Notes: generated from the letters alone by a model not told the origin. Numbered from the stretch's first letter, positions 1 through 11,689 are shown. The stretch: 64,000 nt of DNA from Lepus europaeus (GCF_033115175.1 NC_084836.1:70975297-71039296); one strand, 5' to 3'. Program-made: numbers and translations.

Positions 1-91
1 AGGAAGACCTTTCTCTCTGTCTCTCTCTCACTGTCTAACTCTGCCTGTCAAATAAATTTTTTAAAAAATTAAAATTAAAAAAAAAAAAAAA
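1..91 (+). mobile_element. C-type SINE, 3' tail only (young subfamily)
   Basis: The window opens inside the 3' end of a SINE of the young lagomorph subfamily. It shows AGGAAGACCTTTCTCTCTG, a CT run, CTGCCTGTCAAATAAA and an A-rich tail. The body lies outside the window. Confidence 0.85.
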
Positions 92-94
92 CAA

Positions 95-361
95 CACAGA
101 GAGAGGATACAGATCTTCCATCCACTGGTTCACTTTCTAAATGGTCACGACAACCAAAGCTGGGCCAGGCTGAAGCCAAAGAGCCTGGAATTCCATCTGG
201 GTCTTCCACGTGGGTGCAGGGGCCCAAGCATTCAGGCCATCTTTCCCCAGCACATTACCAGGGAGCTGGATCAGAAGTGGGGCAGCTGGGATTTGAACCA
301 GTGCTTATATGCCAGCGTTGCAGGCAGCAACTCAACTCCACCACACCACCAAGCCAGCACC
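95..361 (-). mobile_element. C-type SINE
   Basis: Reverse-orientation copy. A GA-rich start leads through the inverted body (ATCTTCCATCCACTGGTTCAC) to an inverted head ending CCAAGCCAGCACC. The AATAAAT tail is missing or eroded at the left end. Confidence 0.85.
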
Positions 362-1346
362 TAAAATTATTTTACACCCGGTGAGAAGGAGCCAGTGAAA
401 AGTTTTGAGTAGGTGTACAACATAGTCTCAAAAACACACACTCAAAATGAATTCTGTAACTACGAGGAGTAACAACTCCCCTGCTAACTTGGAACTGTGT
501 GCATTTGGTAAGGATGTGTGTTAACTCACTTGCTCAAGTGAAGTTTCTTTCTTTATTTTAACTTGAAATCTGGGTCTGTAATTTTCACTCTCCCTCCCCT
601 TGTGAAAAAAAAAAATTAGGAGCTAAAGGAAAACAAAAGGTGTGGGAACAACAGATCGGATCTCAGCACTCAAGGATAAGGGTTGGGATTCGGCATTTTC
701 GATGGATACAAAATACAGAGAACTCCAGACCCTCCCAAAGGGTCTTCTGTTTCTCTTCCAGCCTTGTTAATAGCTGTCTGTAAGCCGTGCTCCATTACAT
801 ACAACTCAACCACTTCTGTCCAAGCAGTCTCACAAGTTAGGAATTTGACCAGCTGTTCATGGGGAAGTAGGGTAAAAAATGTCGAGCATTCCCCCTCTCT
901 GGTTTGCATTCTCCCTCCCTCTCTCTCTCTCCCCCTGTGGCTCAATCTCTCTGGCTCCCCCCACCCCACTTCTCTCCCTAGCTCTCTGTCTTACACACGT
1001 GCACACACACACACAATTATGGTGAAATAAGCCACATGTATGGTATTTACTTACATAGCTTGTTCCTTATTCTCAGTTATTTTTATCCTCTGTAAAGTGG
1101 GAAGTGCTGTGGAAAGCAAACTGTTCTTAGTTATCCCTATGATTCACAGTGAGTTAAGTCAGCCCCTGGGGCCACTGCCATTAGCCATGGCCGCATCTCA
1201 CAAAATCCTCCCAGTTGATACAATTTCCCACCACAGATCTAGGGACTTGATCAGAAACCACAGGTGCGGTTCCAGGCAAAATGCATTCAAGAGGGAAGAC
1301 TGAAGAACATCAAGCCCTTGAAATTATTTTGATTGTTTTAATTTGA
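362..1346. other. Unassigned intergenic DNA with CT-rich stretch
   Basis: No gene is recognisable here. A CT-rich low-complexity stretch lies at about 890-980 and a short (AC)n at about 1000-1015. The short open frames have no recognisable domains. Confidence 0.5.
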
Positions 1347-1625
1347 TGTCTTTATTTTTATTTGAAAGGTAGAGAAACAGAGAGAGTTTTCAAATGCCTG
1401 TGACAGTCAGGGCTGGGCCAGGTCAAAGCTATGACATCAGAACTCAATCAGGATCTCTCCATGGGTGGCAGGGGTCTCCCAAGCTCTTGAGCCATCGCTG
1501 CTGCCTGCATCGGCAGCAGAATGCATCTGAATGAAGCAGAGGAGCCAGGATTCAACCCTGGCACTCAGGTGTGGGCTAGGGTGTCCCATGTAGCCACTTA
1601 ACCACTGCCCCAAACACCCAGCCCA
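1347..1625 (-). mobile_element. C-type SINE, diverged
   Basis: Reverse copy starting near TTTATTTTTATTTGAAAGG and ending in an inverted head (CACTGCCCCAAACACCCAGCC). It is more diverged than its neighbours and so probably older. Confidence 0.8.
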
Positions 1626-1675
1626 GCCTTGAAATGCTCAACTTTTGGTAAGCAGCAAACTCACCGTAGGAGGTT

Positions 1676-2000
1676 TTAAGATTTGTTTATTTATTTGAGA
1701 GGCAGAGTTTCAGACAGAGAGAGGGAGAGACAGAGAGAGAGGTCTTCCATCCGCTGGTTCACTACCCAAATGGCCTCAACAGCCAGGACTGGGCCAGGAT
1801 GAAGCCAGGAGCCAGGAGCTTCTTCTGGGTCTCCCACATGCATGCAGGGGCCCAAGCACTTAGACCATCTTCTGCTGCTTTCCCAGGCCATAGCAGGGAG
1901 CTGGATCAGAAGTGGACAGCCAGGACTTGACCCGGAGCTCATATGGGATGCCGGCACTGCAGGTGGCAGCTTTACCCGCTATACCAAAGCACTGGCCCCT
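1676..2000 (-). mobile_element. C-type SINE, full length
   Basis: Reverse copy with tail AAGATTTGTTTATTTATTTG, a GA-rich tract and a complete inverted head ending ACCAAAGCACTGGCCCC. Confidence 0.9.
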
Positions 2001-2184
2001 CTTAGGGGGCTCTTAAACATATTTGGAATGGGGGCCCAGGGTTGTTTTTTCAGAGTTTCATGGCAAGTCTACTGTCCTAACCCCACTTTCCTTGTGTCAC
2101 AGGCAGTGGTCTGTGGCCCAGAGCAGCTGCTGGCTTGCCCAGGACCACATGCCTAGCTGAAAGCAGAATCCTAGCTGAAAACAG

Positions 2185-2505
2185 AGCACAGCAGCTTCAA
2201 CCACTGCTTGGGAGCCCTGCATCCCATACCAGAGTGCCTGGGATCTACTGACCCAGCTTCCAGCTAATGCAGACCCTGGGAGTAGCAGACGAGGGTTCAA
2301 GTGCTTGAGTCTGAACTACCCACACACGGGAGATTCTGATGGAGTTCCTGGCTCCTGGGTTCCACCTGGTCCAGCCCTGGCTGTTGCAGTCATTTGTGAA
2401 GTAAATCAGCAGATGGAAGATTGATCTCTCCCTCTCTCTCTGCCTTTCAAACAAAGAGAAAGAAATAAACTTTAAAAAAGAAAAGAAAAAAAAAAAAAAA
2501 AAAAA
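2185..2505 (+). mobile_element. Old C-type SINE variant
   Basis: Forward copy of an older variant whose head reads GCTTGGGAGCCCTGCATCCC and CCAGAGTGCCTGG rather than the usual GCCGGCATCCCATATGGG. It ends in a long A-rich tail at about 2460-2505. Confidence 0.75.
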
Positions 2506-2689
2506 GCAGGAGCAAGCCCAGAATTCAAAACTCCTTATTCCTGGCTCACAGTCTTCATTATCACACCAGCATCCCGTCCCTTATCTTCCAAATATTTATG
2601 ATTATTTCTTCCTGATACATTTGAAAATGTGTAGTTTAAATGCTGCTTCTTCAATAACAACACCATGGAGTTACAAGATCTAGCATTCA

Positions 2690-2840
2690 CGAAAGTAGCA
2701 AGTCACGGAAGAGTTTGCACCATATGATTCTATTTCTATGAAGTGGGCAGAACAGGCAAGCCCACCAGGGTAGGAGCAGATTAGCAATTACCAAGAGCTG
2801 GTGAGGGTGCGAATGAGCACAGGGCTTCTTTGTTTTCTTC
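2690..2840 (+). mobile_element. L1M-type LINE 3' fragment
   Basis: ATATGATTCTATTTCTATGA, then GCAGAACAGGCAA and TTACCAAGAGCTGGTGAGG, follow the order of the conserved 3' region of ancient mammalian L1 elements. No reading frame survives. The assignment is from memory of the consensus. Confidence 0.6.
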
Positions 2841-2964
2841 CTTTTTGTTATTGCTTTAAGTGCACATCCTTACAGGCTTCAGTGTGGCCATTCAATACGT
2901 GGGCATGATCAAATCAAGTTAGCTGATATTTTCATCTCCTTATGCTTTAATTTTTATTATTATT

Positions 2965-3296
2965 ATTTTTTTATTTTTTGACATGCAGAGTGGACAGTGA
3001 GAGAGAGAGAGACAGAGAGAAAGGTCTTCCTTTTGCCATTGGTTCACCCTCCAATGGCCGCCGTGGCCAGCGCACCACGCTGATCTGATGGCAGGAGCCA
3101 GGTGCTTCTCCTGGTCTCCCATGGGATGCAGGGCCCAAGCACCTGGGCCATCCTCCACTGCCTTCCCGGGCCATAGCAGAGAGCTGGCCTGGAAGAGGGG
3201 CAACCGGGACAGAATCCGGCGTCCCAACCGGGACTAGAACCCGGTGTGCCGGTCCCGCAAGGCGGAGGATTAGCCTATTGAGCTGCGGCGCCAGCC

Positions 3297-3298
<2 letters not shown>
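2965..3298 (-). mobile_element. C-type SINE, young subfamily
   Basis: Reverse copy with TTTTTTGACATGCAGAGTGG, GTCTTCCTTTTGCCATTGG and an inverted head GAGCTGCGGCGCCAGCC. The young subfamily ends in plain poly(A) (here poly(T)) rather than AATAAAT units. Confidence 0.92.
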
Positions 3299-3337
<39 letters not shown>

Positions 3338-3657
3338 ATTGATTTTTTTACTTTAGAGTCAGAGTTACACATAGAGAGGAGAGGCAGAGAGAGAGAGAGA
3401 GAGGTTTTCCATTTGATGGTTCACTCCCCATTTGGCTGCAAGGGCTGGAACTGCGCCGATCTGGAGCCAGGAGCTTCTTCTGGGTCTCCTACGTGGGTGC
3501 AGGGACCTAAGGATTTGGGTCATCTTCTACTGTTATTCCAGGCCATAGCAGAGAGCTAGATTGGAAGTGGAGCAGCCAGGACTAGAATTGGTGCCCATAT
3601 GGGATGCTGGTGTTTCAGGCCAGGGCGTTAACCTGCTGCGCCACAGTGCCAGCAGCT
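3299..3657 (-). mobile_element. C-type SINE with 30-base poly(T)
   Basis: Reverse copy directly abutting the previous one. A poly(T) of about 30 bases is followed by AAGATTTATTG and a complete body ending GCGCCACAGTGCCAGC. The two copies form a same-orientation pair. Confidence 0.9.
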
Positions 3658-3717
3658 ATGCTTTTTGTTTTAAATTTTGATTAACTATAATTGTACATAT
3701 TCATGTGGTATGATTTT

Positions 3718-4005
3718 TTAAAAAAAGATTTATTTATTTACTTGAGAGGCAGAGTTACAGACAGAGAGAGGGAGAGACAGAGAGGTCTTCCATCTACTGG
3801 TTCATTCCCCAAATGGCCGCAGTGGCCAGAGCTGGGCTGATCTGAAGCCTAGAGCCAGGAGCTTCTTTCAGGTTTTCTACTGCTTTCCCAGGCTATAGCA
3901 GAGAGCTGGATCAGAAGTGGAGCAGCCAGGACTTAAAACGGTGCCCATATGGGATGCTGATATCACAGGCAGAGGCTTAGCCCACTGTGCCACAGCGCCA
4001 GCACC
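3718..4005 (-). mobile_element. C-type SINE
   Basis: Reverse copy from AAAGATTTATTTATTTACTTG to CACAGCGCCAGCACC. A short internal deletion has removed part of the 'warehouse' segment that normally reads GGTCTCCCACGTGGGTGCAG. Confidence 0.88.
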
Positions 4006-4214
4006 TTCCCTTGCCAAATACTCAAGATTGTGGAAGAATGCCATCTCTTGCAGTAAGGCTTCTCTGACATCTCCCTACTCCTCGGGATTACTCAGGCAGA
4101 TCTGAAGGAATGGTGAGGAAAATGCAAAGAAATGGACAAATCTGAAAAATGCAAAGGAGGCAGAATGGGCAAATTGCTAACTATAAAGGTCAAGCAGAAT
4201 AAACAGTGAGTTTG

Positions 4215-4535
4215 GGGGCCGGAGCTGTACTGCAGTGGGTTAACGCCCTGGCCTGCAGCACCATGCTGCTTTGAGTCCCAGCTACTCCACTTCCAATCCA
4301 GCTCTCTGCTATGGCCTGGGAAAGCAGTAGAAGATGGCTCAAGTCCTTGGGTCCCTGCACCTATGTGGGAGACCCAGAAGAAGCTCCTGGCTCCTGGCTT
4401 CAGATCAGCTCAACTCTGGTCATTGCAGCCATCTGGGGAGTGAACCAGCAGATGGAAGACCTCTTTCACTCTGGCTCTACCTCTCTCTCTAACTCTGTCT
4501 CTCAAATAAGTAAAATAAATCTTAAAAAAAAAATT
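4215..4535 (+). mobile_element. C-type SINE
   Basis: Forward copy starting GGGGGCCGGAGCTGTACTGC and ending AAATAAGTAAAATAAATCTT plus A-run. Confidence 0.9.
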
Positions 4536-4787
4536 AAGTTTGTGAATAAGATCTGAAGGATCTGCTAACAATTTAAAGAAACCCCATTTGCTTTTTCAAG
4601 CTCTGTGTTGTCTGTAGCTTAATGAGATGGATTCTCTGGCTCTCAGAGAATGAACGACCCGACTTCCTGCTGCCACGTAGCTCTGCCTCGCTAGGCAGGT
4701 CACTCCACTCTTCCAGCCTGGATGACCAGAGAGGGATCTTCCTTAGCCGTCCCTTTCATAGAAGCATTTTGCTTTACTGATTCAGAA

Positions 4788-5005
4788 CCTTTTTTTTTTT
4801 TTAAAGACTTATTTATTTATCTGAAAGGAAGAGCTACAGAGAGAAAGAGAGAGAGAGAGAGGTCTTCCATCCAACGGTTCACTTCCCAGATGACCAGAGC
4901 TGGGCGAATGCAAAGCCAGGAGCCAGGAGCCTCCTCCAGGTCTTCCCACAGGGTGCAAGGGCCCAAGCACCTGGGCCATCCTCCACGGCTTTCCCTGTCA
5001 TGCAC
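4788..5005 (-). mobile_element. C-type SINE, 5' truncated
   Basis: Reverse copy with tail at 4788-4825. The body breaks off at about 5005 (GGGCCATCCTCCACGGCTTT), so the tRNA-like head is missing. Confidence 0.85.
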
Positions 5006-5556
5006 CAGGCCTACCCTGCCTTGCTCTAGGCAAAGGTGAGGCAACCCAGCCCATAGGCTGTTAAAAGGCTCAGGAAATCATCTGGTCTGGCTTTGCTGAG
5101 GCAAGGACCTAGAGCAGGCAAATTTTGAAGCTACTAGTTTTGTATGGCCTTCGAATGGTGTTCTAAATATCCAAAGGACCCTTTGCAGATAAAAGGTTCC
5201 CCACCCTTGCCCTGGAGGCCTTGGTGGCTGGCCCAGACTTTCCGGTCACTCCCCAGGCTGGCTCAGGCTGGCGGCTCCATCCTCTAGGAGGAGGCCCTAC
5301 TGCTAGCACTTTTGCCACCCCACTCCCCATGGCCTTCTCAGGGACCACTCAGTGAAATCTTGCCTGCCTGGTCCACTCCATGCCCTCTGAACTCCTGAGG
5401 CATTCACAGTTGTCAGCACCCAACTTAACATGGAATGACATATGCTCGTCTTACATAACTTACTGTTGTTTCCATGTGCATTAGTCATGGTTTTCACAAG
5501 TAGATTACATATTCATTGAGCGAAGGAACCACAATTTATACTTCTTCAAAATCCTA
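5006..5556. other. Unassigned intergenic DNA
   Basis: Single-copy sequence between a truncated SINE and a MIR element. No gene, RNA or repeat is recognised. Confidence 0.4.
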
Positions 5557-5660
5557 AGTTCTGGAGTCAGACTGTGCTCAAATCCTGGCCCTGCCACTTC
5601 CTAGCCATGGGGCATTGCGCAAACGGCTTTACTTCTCTGTGTGTTAACTTTCCCTTACTG
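5557..5660 (+). mobile_element. MIR fragment
   Basis: Core motifs of the ancient tRNA-derived MIR SINE appear in order: CTGGAGTCAGACTG, TCAAATCCTGGC, CTGCCACTTCCTAGC and a CTCTGTG stretch. The family is shared by all mammals, so this copy predates the C SINEs. Confidence 0.75.
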
Positions 5661-5708
5661 AGTAGGTTGAAAATAAATCTTTTTGAGACACCTGAGTATC
5701 AGAAACTC

Positions 5709-6072
5709 TTGGGGTTGGCAATGTGGCCTAATGGGTAAAGCCGCTGCCTTCACTGCCAGCATCCCATGTGGGCAGCTGGTTCGAGTCCTGGCTGCTCCAA
5801 TTCTGATCTGGTTCTCTGCTATGTCCTGGGAAAGCAGTATAAGATGGCCCAAGTCCTTGGGCATCTGTATCACCACAATGGACCCAATGGACCTGGAAGA
5901 AGCTCCCAGCTCCTGGCTCCTGGCTTTGCATCGGCCCATCTCTGGCCGTTGCGGCCATCTGGGGCCTGAACCGGTAGATGGAAGACCTCTCTCTCTCTTT
6001 CTGCCTCTGCCTCTCTGTAACTCTTGACTTTCAAATATACAAATAAATCTTTCTTTAAAAAAAAAAAAAAAG
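5709..6072 (+). mobile_element. C-type SINE
   Basis: Forward copy starting TTGGGGTTGGCAATGTGGCC. It carries a local expansion (CACCACAATGGACCCAATGG) in the middle, where the consensus has the short CTGCACCCATG segment. It ends in AATAAATC and poly(A). Confidence 0.9.
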
Positions 6073-8129
6073 GAAAGGAAAAGAAAGGAAAGAAACAGAA
6101 CAGAGAGCTCCAGAGTGTTCTGGGTGCCAGCTGCCAGTAACCTAAGAATCTATACCACAGAGTCCCGGTGGATGTAGTTTTCGGTTTGTAAATGCAAGCA
6201 CTTTAAAGAAGCAAACACAAATTACCAAGCCCACTGGTGGTTGAGGCGACAGTATGTCTGGTAGTGCAAGACAGTGATAGAGGTAAGGAAACAGTAATTA
6301 AAGACCCAGAACCAAGCTTGCACACACACTGCTATTATATTTTATGTTACACCAGCTACCATGTGTGCCCTTCCCCCACCAGTACAAAGGACACAGTATC
6401 CACCAGCTTATCTAAAAAAGCCACAGATTTGAGTCCCCTGTGGTTCCTGGACTGCACTCCGGTAAAAGTCGCTATTGAGAAAATGAATGATTGGCATGAG
6501 GACACTGTGAGGCTGCAGCAGCTGGGGCTGCCCAGATCCCATGGGCTCTGGGATCTGCAGCATCGGGAAAGACTAGCAAGTGAACTGCTTTCACGGGGAA
6601 TTTATGGGACGACTCCCTCTTCTGTTACAGGTACATATCATATTTTCCAAGGGACAGATTAAAAAAAAAAATCAGAGCTAGCTGAAACACATGAGATGAG
6701 ACATGGAGGCCAGAATCCTATGGGCCTATGCAGTTCTCCTTGTCTGATCCTACTTAAGTGACTGGGGTGAGGCCAGGGGCGCTGGGCAGCTAGGAGCGCC
6801 GTGGTGTTGTCCAGGGTGTCACAAGAAGATGTAGGCACCTGGCCAGAAATGTCTGGGAAGCACCTGCTGGGAGCTGGATGTAAATGCGCAGTTTCAAGAG
6901 CACAGGAGGATGACACCCACTGCCTGGCCCTGTGGCACTGCCCAAGGCTGTCCCTATGGGGCCCAAGCAGGAGTCCACACAGACTGATAGAGACACTGCC
7001 TCTCTCTGTGTCCTTTTACTCGGCAGCCTCCATATTTTTTTTTTCTGGGTCTCTCAGTGCGGTCCTCTGATTGTTTCTGAGCGAGCAGTTGGCAGGCGCA
7101 GGGAGGAGTCAGCCCTGTGTGCTGGCGCTCTGGGGTGCGCCTCCTGGCACCCACCCAGCTTGGCCATCAACAACAACAGCTTCCCTTTGTGCTTCCAGTA
7201 AGTTATAAATACAGCTCCTCCATCCCACCTGTTTTCTGAGAAGCGCTGTAGCTGTGTCCTCAGCCTTGGGTGAGAGAGAGAAAGAGCGAGAGTGAGAGCA
7301 AGAGAGAGTAGCTGCTGTAGGAAAACAGCTTTAAAATGTCCACTGAGCAACGGCTCCTTTTCGCAGAACCCTCCTCCCCACATTTGGACGTGTAATGTGA
7401 GTTGTGGCCCCTTTGTTGCCAGGTTTCAGCACTGCACTGTTTTCCCCCTTCATGCTAATTGCCTTTTGAAGCTGCCCAGCCCTAAGTAACCTTCTTGTGT
7501 ACCATCAGCTGCGGAAGGAGGGGCTGGCTTTCTGAGCAGCAGGGCGGTGGCCCGCCAAGCTGTGGCTTCAGGGACTCTGATCACTGACCCCATCAGGTGA
7601 GAGGGGCCAGGAGTGCCAGGCACCGGGCCAGCCACTACACAAACGGCAGAACAGAGTTCCTGTCTTAGCCAAATGAGAAAATAGCCTCAGCCGCAGTCCA
7701 AACAGGTTGGATTTCTGAAAAGCCTCTCGTCACAAACCTCCTCTCAAACACTGGGCCTCAGTGCACTGCTCTGAGGTGAACATAAATTGCATTTTCCAGA
7801 ATGAGGTCAGGCACATCATTCCCCGCTGCAGTCAAGGTCAGAATTTAATGAATCTGCTGCATCCAGTCTCAGAACTGCAGAAATGAGTCATTTCAGCTGA
7901 TTCATCACTGCATTCATATGAGCAACATGTTTCCTGGGGCCTTGAAAATTGAAACAGGAATGTTTCCCTCACATTCCAGGGGCTGAGTAAAGACCTGGAA
8001 GTCACAGAAATGAACTTCACCCAAGAAAGGTTCCTGACCGATCTGCGGTCCCTGTAAGGGAAACACATCCCTGTCCCAGTCCCTGTCTAGTAATGCAAAC
8101 GTTGCACAAGTAATCACAATTCAGGTGAC

Positions 8130-8134
<5 letters not shown>
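6073..8134. other. 2-kb single-copy region
   Basis: SINE-free stretch. It contains a short AAGGAAAGG purine run at its start, a GA-rich run at about 7270-7312 (GAGAGAGAAAGAGCGAGAG) and otherwise mixed sequence. Short open frames at 6237-6662 and 6790-7383 show no recognisable domain, and no convincing exon structure was found. Confidence 0.4.

Positions 8135-8182
<48 letters not shown>
8135..8182. repeat. (TA)24 microsatellite
   Basis: Uninterrupted TA dinucleotide run of 48 bases sitting at the tail end of the adjacent reverse SINE. It replaces or extends the usual AT-rich tail. Confidence 0.97.
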
Positions 8183-8186
<4 letters not shown>

Positions 8187-8501
8187 AAATTTACTTGAAA
8201 GGCAGAGCTACAGACAGGCAGAGGCAGAGAGAGCAAGAGAGAGGTCTTCCATCTGTTGGTCCACTCCCCAGGTGGCCAAAATGGCTGGAGCTGGGCTGAT
8301 CCGAAGCCAGGAGCCAGGAGCTTCTTCTGGGTCTCCTACAGGGTGCAGCAGCCCAAGGGCTTGGGTCATCTTCTACTGCTTTCTCAGGCCATAGCAGAGA
8401 GCTGGATCAGAAGTGGAGCAGCTGGGTCTCGAACCGGTGTCCACATGGGATGCCAGCTTGGCAGGCGGCAGCTTTACCCCTACGCCACAGTGTCGGTTCC
8501 T
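8183..8501 (-). mobile_element. C-type SINE
   Basis: Reverse copy from TTTTAAATTTACTTGAAAGG to CTACGCCACAGTGTCGGTTCC, nearly full length. Confidence 0.9.
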
Positions 8502-8903
8502 ATCTCAGCTGCTTTTACAGAGTAGGAGAACCTGCTCATGCCTGGTCTAATCTCAACACCTGTGCACCTGAAGAACCAGAATGACAAAACAGAGAAGGAA
8601 TGCATTGCCACGGATCTAGTGACAACACTCAGCGCCACGTGGGGACCAGATACCTGCAGCTCCTTCATGGTTTTGCCACCCCAGAACCCCTGTATCCTCT
8701 TAAAAAACAAACACAAAACACCCCAAACACTCTCTTTTAGCAGAGTTTTTGAGACCGTGAGGTCTACTACCTTCTCACCTGTCAACAGATTAAATGTTCT
8801 CTTTCCTTCACCCCAAAATCTTGTCCTTGTTATTTTGATTTGGCACCAGTGACAGGAACTGAGGTTTTGGTAATGCCACCACCATTTCAAGGACTAGGAC
8901 GTT
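8502..8903. other. Unassigned intergenic DNA
   Basis: About 400 bases between two SINEs. It is mixed sequence with no recognised gene or repeat. Confidence 0.4.
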
Positions 8904-9175
8904 GGGCTTGTGTTGTGGTGTAGTGGGTTAAACCATCGCCTGCAGTGCCAGCAATCCATATGGGCACCAGTTCAAGTCCTGGCTGCTCCACTTCCAATCC
9001 AGTTCCCTGCTAATGCACCTGGGAAAGCAGAGGAAGATGGCCCAAGTGCTTGGGCCCCTGTACCCATGTGGAAGACCTGGAAGAAGCTCCTGGCTCCTGG
9101 CTTCAGCCTGGTCCAGCCCAGTCACTGCAGCCATTTGGGGGAGTGAACCAGCAGATAGTCTCTCTCTCTCTCTCT

Positions 9176-9214
<39 letters not shown>

Positions 9215-9268
9215 CTCCTTCTCTGTAACTCTTTAAATAAATAAAATAAATCTTTTTTAAAAAAAGAG
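8904..9268 (+). mobile_element. C-type SINE with expanded (TC)n
   Basis: Forward copy starting TTGGGCTTGTGTTGTGGTG. The internal CT tract has expanded to roughly 55 bases (about 9159-9213). It ends AAATAAATAAAATAAATC. Confidence 0.92.
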
Positions 9269-9338
9269 AGACAGAACTTAGACGTGACAGGCTGATGGGG
9301 CTCCCTGAGAGTGCCCATATTCTCATTCTCTTTCTTTT

Positions 9339-9693
9339 TCTTTCTTTTTTTTTTCTTTTCTTTTTTCTTTTTTTTTCCTTTGACAGGCAGAGTTAGACAG
9401 TGAGAGAGACAGAGGGAAAGGTCTTCCTTCTGTTGGTTCACCCCCAAATGGCTGCTATGGCTGGCGTGCTGTGCCGATCCGAAGCCAGGAGCCAGGTGCT
9501 TCCTCCTGGTCTTCCATGAGGGTGCAGGGCCCAAGCACTTGGGCCATCCTCCACTGCACTCACAGGCCACAGCAGAGAGCTGGACTGGAAGAGGGGACAA
9601 CAGGGACAGAATCTAGTGCCCCAACCGGGACTAGAACCTGGGGTGCCGGCGCCGCAGGTGGAGGATTAGCCAAGTGAGCCGCGGTGCCGGCCT
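9339..9693 (-). mobile_element. C-type SINE, young, with target duplication
   Basis: Reverse copy with a T/C-interrupted tail, GACAGGCAGAGTTAGACAG and head GAGCCGCGGTGCCGGC. The flanking direct repeat CATTCTCTTTCTTTT (9324-9338 and 9694-9708) is the target-site duplication. Confidence 0.94.
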
Positions 9694-9769
9694 CATTCTC
9701 TTTCTTTTCTTAATAGTTTTGCCACATCCATAGGCATCCCTGGGAAGAAGGTGTTTAGTTTTGCCTGTT

Positions 9770-10160
9770 GTTGGTACTCTTCAGCTAGGGTTATTGTAAC
9801 AATGCACCACAAACTGGGTACCTTGAACAGACACTGATCGTCTTTGGTTCTGTAGGTTAGAAGCCCAAAATCAAGGTGCTGGCAGGGTTGTGGGTAGGGG
9901 TATCTGCTCTAGGCCTCTCTGCTCAGCTTGTGGTTGGCCCTGTGTCTCCACATATCTACTGGCCTCGTCTTCCTCCTCGGCTTGTCTGCATGGTCTCGCT
10001 TTCCCCTTTCTGGAAGGAAACCTGTAATGTGGGATTAGGCCCCATCCCAATGTCCCCGTGCTAACTGATGACTACTGTAAAGACCCCATCTCCAAATATG
10101 CTCATGATCTGAGGTCTCAGGAATTAGAACTTCATCACCTGATTTTTGAGGCGGGACATA
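9770..10160. mobile_element. Ancient mammalian interspersed repeat, family uncertain
   Basis: It shows TGCACCACAAACTGGGTACC, GTTAGAAGCCCAAAATCAAGG, GGATTAGGCCCCATCC, AAAGACCCCATCTCCAAATA and GGGACATAATTCAG. This ordered string recurs in many mammalian genomes. A second diverged copy lies at 53,868-54,185. I recognise the repeat but cannot name the family with confidence. Confidence 0.6.
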
Positions 10161-10552
10161 ATTCAGCTACATTGCCACAGTGAATGTTCTTGGGAACGCA
10201 GACTCTGAGATGGAGTTGGGCGTGCATGGGTTGTGTTCGCAAAGCTTGGTCTTTGGAATCAACATCTGGGGATGGGAGAGGGAAGCAAGACTGTGCAGAA
10301 GGCAAGTTAAGCTGGGACACAGACCTGGCTGGCTCCCCAGGAGGCTCTCTGCTCTGGCAGCAGGGCTGGGCTGGGCTGAGAGGAACAGGCAGCTGTCTAC
10401 AGGGGAGGCCCTCTGTGAAGGGATGGCTGCTGAGGGCACCTGTCAACAGCATTCCAGCAGCCAGGGCAGCTAGCCTTCATCAAGGGCTCAAGGACAGGGC
10501 ATCACATTGTCTGCAATGCTGGCTTTGACTTTCACAAAAATGGGGTGCCAGG
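10161..10552. other. Unassigned intergenic DNA
   Basis: About 390 bases of mixed, moderately GC-rich sequence. It is open in several frames but has no recognisable protein features. Confidence 0.4.
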
Positions 10553-11170
10553 GCGGGAGATGCTGACACTGTGGCATAGCAGGTTAAGCTGCTGCCTGCA
10601 GTGCTGACATCCCATTGGTTTGAGTCCCAGCTGCTCCACTTTTTTTTACAGGCAGAGTTAGACAGTGAGAGAGAGAGACAGAGAGAAAGGTCTTCCTTCT
10701 GTTGGTTCACCCCCCAAATAGCCACTACGACCAGAACTACGCTGATCCTAAGCCAGGAGCCAGGTGCTTCCTCCTGGTCTCCCATACGGGTGTAGGGCCC
10801 AAGCACTTGGGCCATCCTCCACTGCACTCCCGGGCCACAGCAGAGAGCTGGACTGCAACAGGGACAGAATCCGGTGCCCCAACTGGGACTAGAACCCGGG
10901 GTGCCAGCGCTGCAGGTGCAGGATTAGCCTAGTGAGCCGTGGCACCAGCCAGCTGCTCCACTTTTGATTCAGCTCCCTGCTAATGTGCTTGAGAAAGTAG
11001 GAGAGGATGGCCCAAGTGCTTGGGTCCCTGCACCCATGTGGGAGACCCTGGTTGTTGCGGCCATTTGGGGAGTGAACCAGTGGATGGAAAACCATTCTCT
11101 CTCTGTCTCTACCTCTCTCTGTAACTCTGTCTTTCAAATAAATAAAATAAATCTTAAAAAAAAAAAAACA
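10553..11170 (+). mobile_element. C-type SINE split by an inserted SINE
   Basis: The outer forward copy begins at about 10,553. It is interrupted after GCTGCTCCACTTTT at 10,643 and resumes at 10,951 with the same words, running to AAATAAATAAAATAAATC plus poly(A). The break is explained by the reverse SINE at 10,644-10,950. Confidence 0.93.
10644..10950 (-). mobile_element. C-type SINE nested in another SINE
   Basis: Young-type reverse copy with a very short T tail, inserted in the outer SINE. The direct repeat AGCTGCTCCACTTTT (10,629-10,643 and 10,951-10,965) is a perfect 15-base target duplication. Confidence 0.95.
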
Positions 11171-11689
11171 AACATTGTAGGTGACTTCACACTGTGCATC
11201 CAACTGTAATTCATTATACAGGGTTCATTTTTGGCTCCCTCCTCTTCCTTGTCTGTAACCTCCTACACTGACAGTAAGAAAGAAACCTGCCCTGCCACCC
11301 GCCACCTGTTCACTTCACTGTTCGATTCCAGGGCACGTGGTGATGGCTTCAGGACTGTTAGCCAGGGCTTACCCGGGAATCCACTTCGTGGGCAGGAGGA
11401 CAGGGCCCTTCATCTTGCAAATGCCACTCATTTCCAGAGTTACTTAGGTCCATGTCTTTTCTTCTCACCCTCTGCAGTGTTGTTTTTCACACATTTGTGA
11501 TATGGCTGCATTATTTTACTACATGCCATTCTGGGATCCTCTGACCTAAATGCGTCAGGAATCAATTGCTAAAACTCACAACCTGACTGCTAAGGAATTT
11601 CTTTTTAGACCTATGCAGTGAACAGGGCCAGGAAACATATTTTTTTGTGTGTGGCTATAATGTTTTCTTTGTTAAAAAAAAAACAACTC
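11171..11689. other. Unassigned intergenic DNA
   Basis: About 520 bases with no recognised gene. The right end becomes AT-rich as it enters the L1M remnant. Confidence 0.4.

Noticed and set aside
6237-6662. A 141-codon open frame in single-copy DNA
   Set aside because: No recognisable motif, no promoter or splice pattern. The length is within what chance allows in 64 kb read in six frames.
9159-9213. Regular CT runs that might be read as a CRISPR-like or satellite array
   Set aside because: They are the internal CT tracts of SINEs, expanded as microsatellites. There are no repeat-spacer units.
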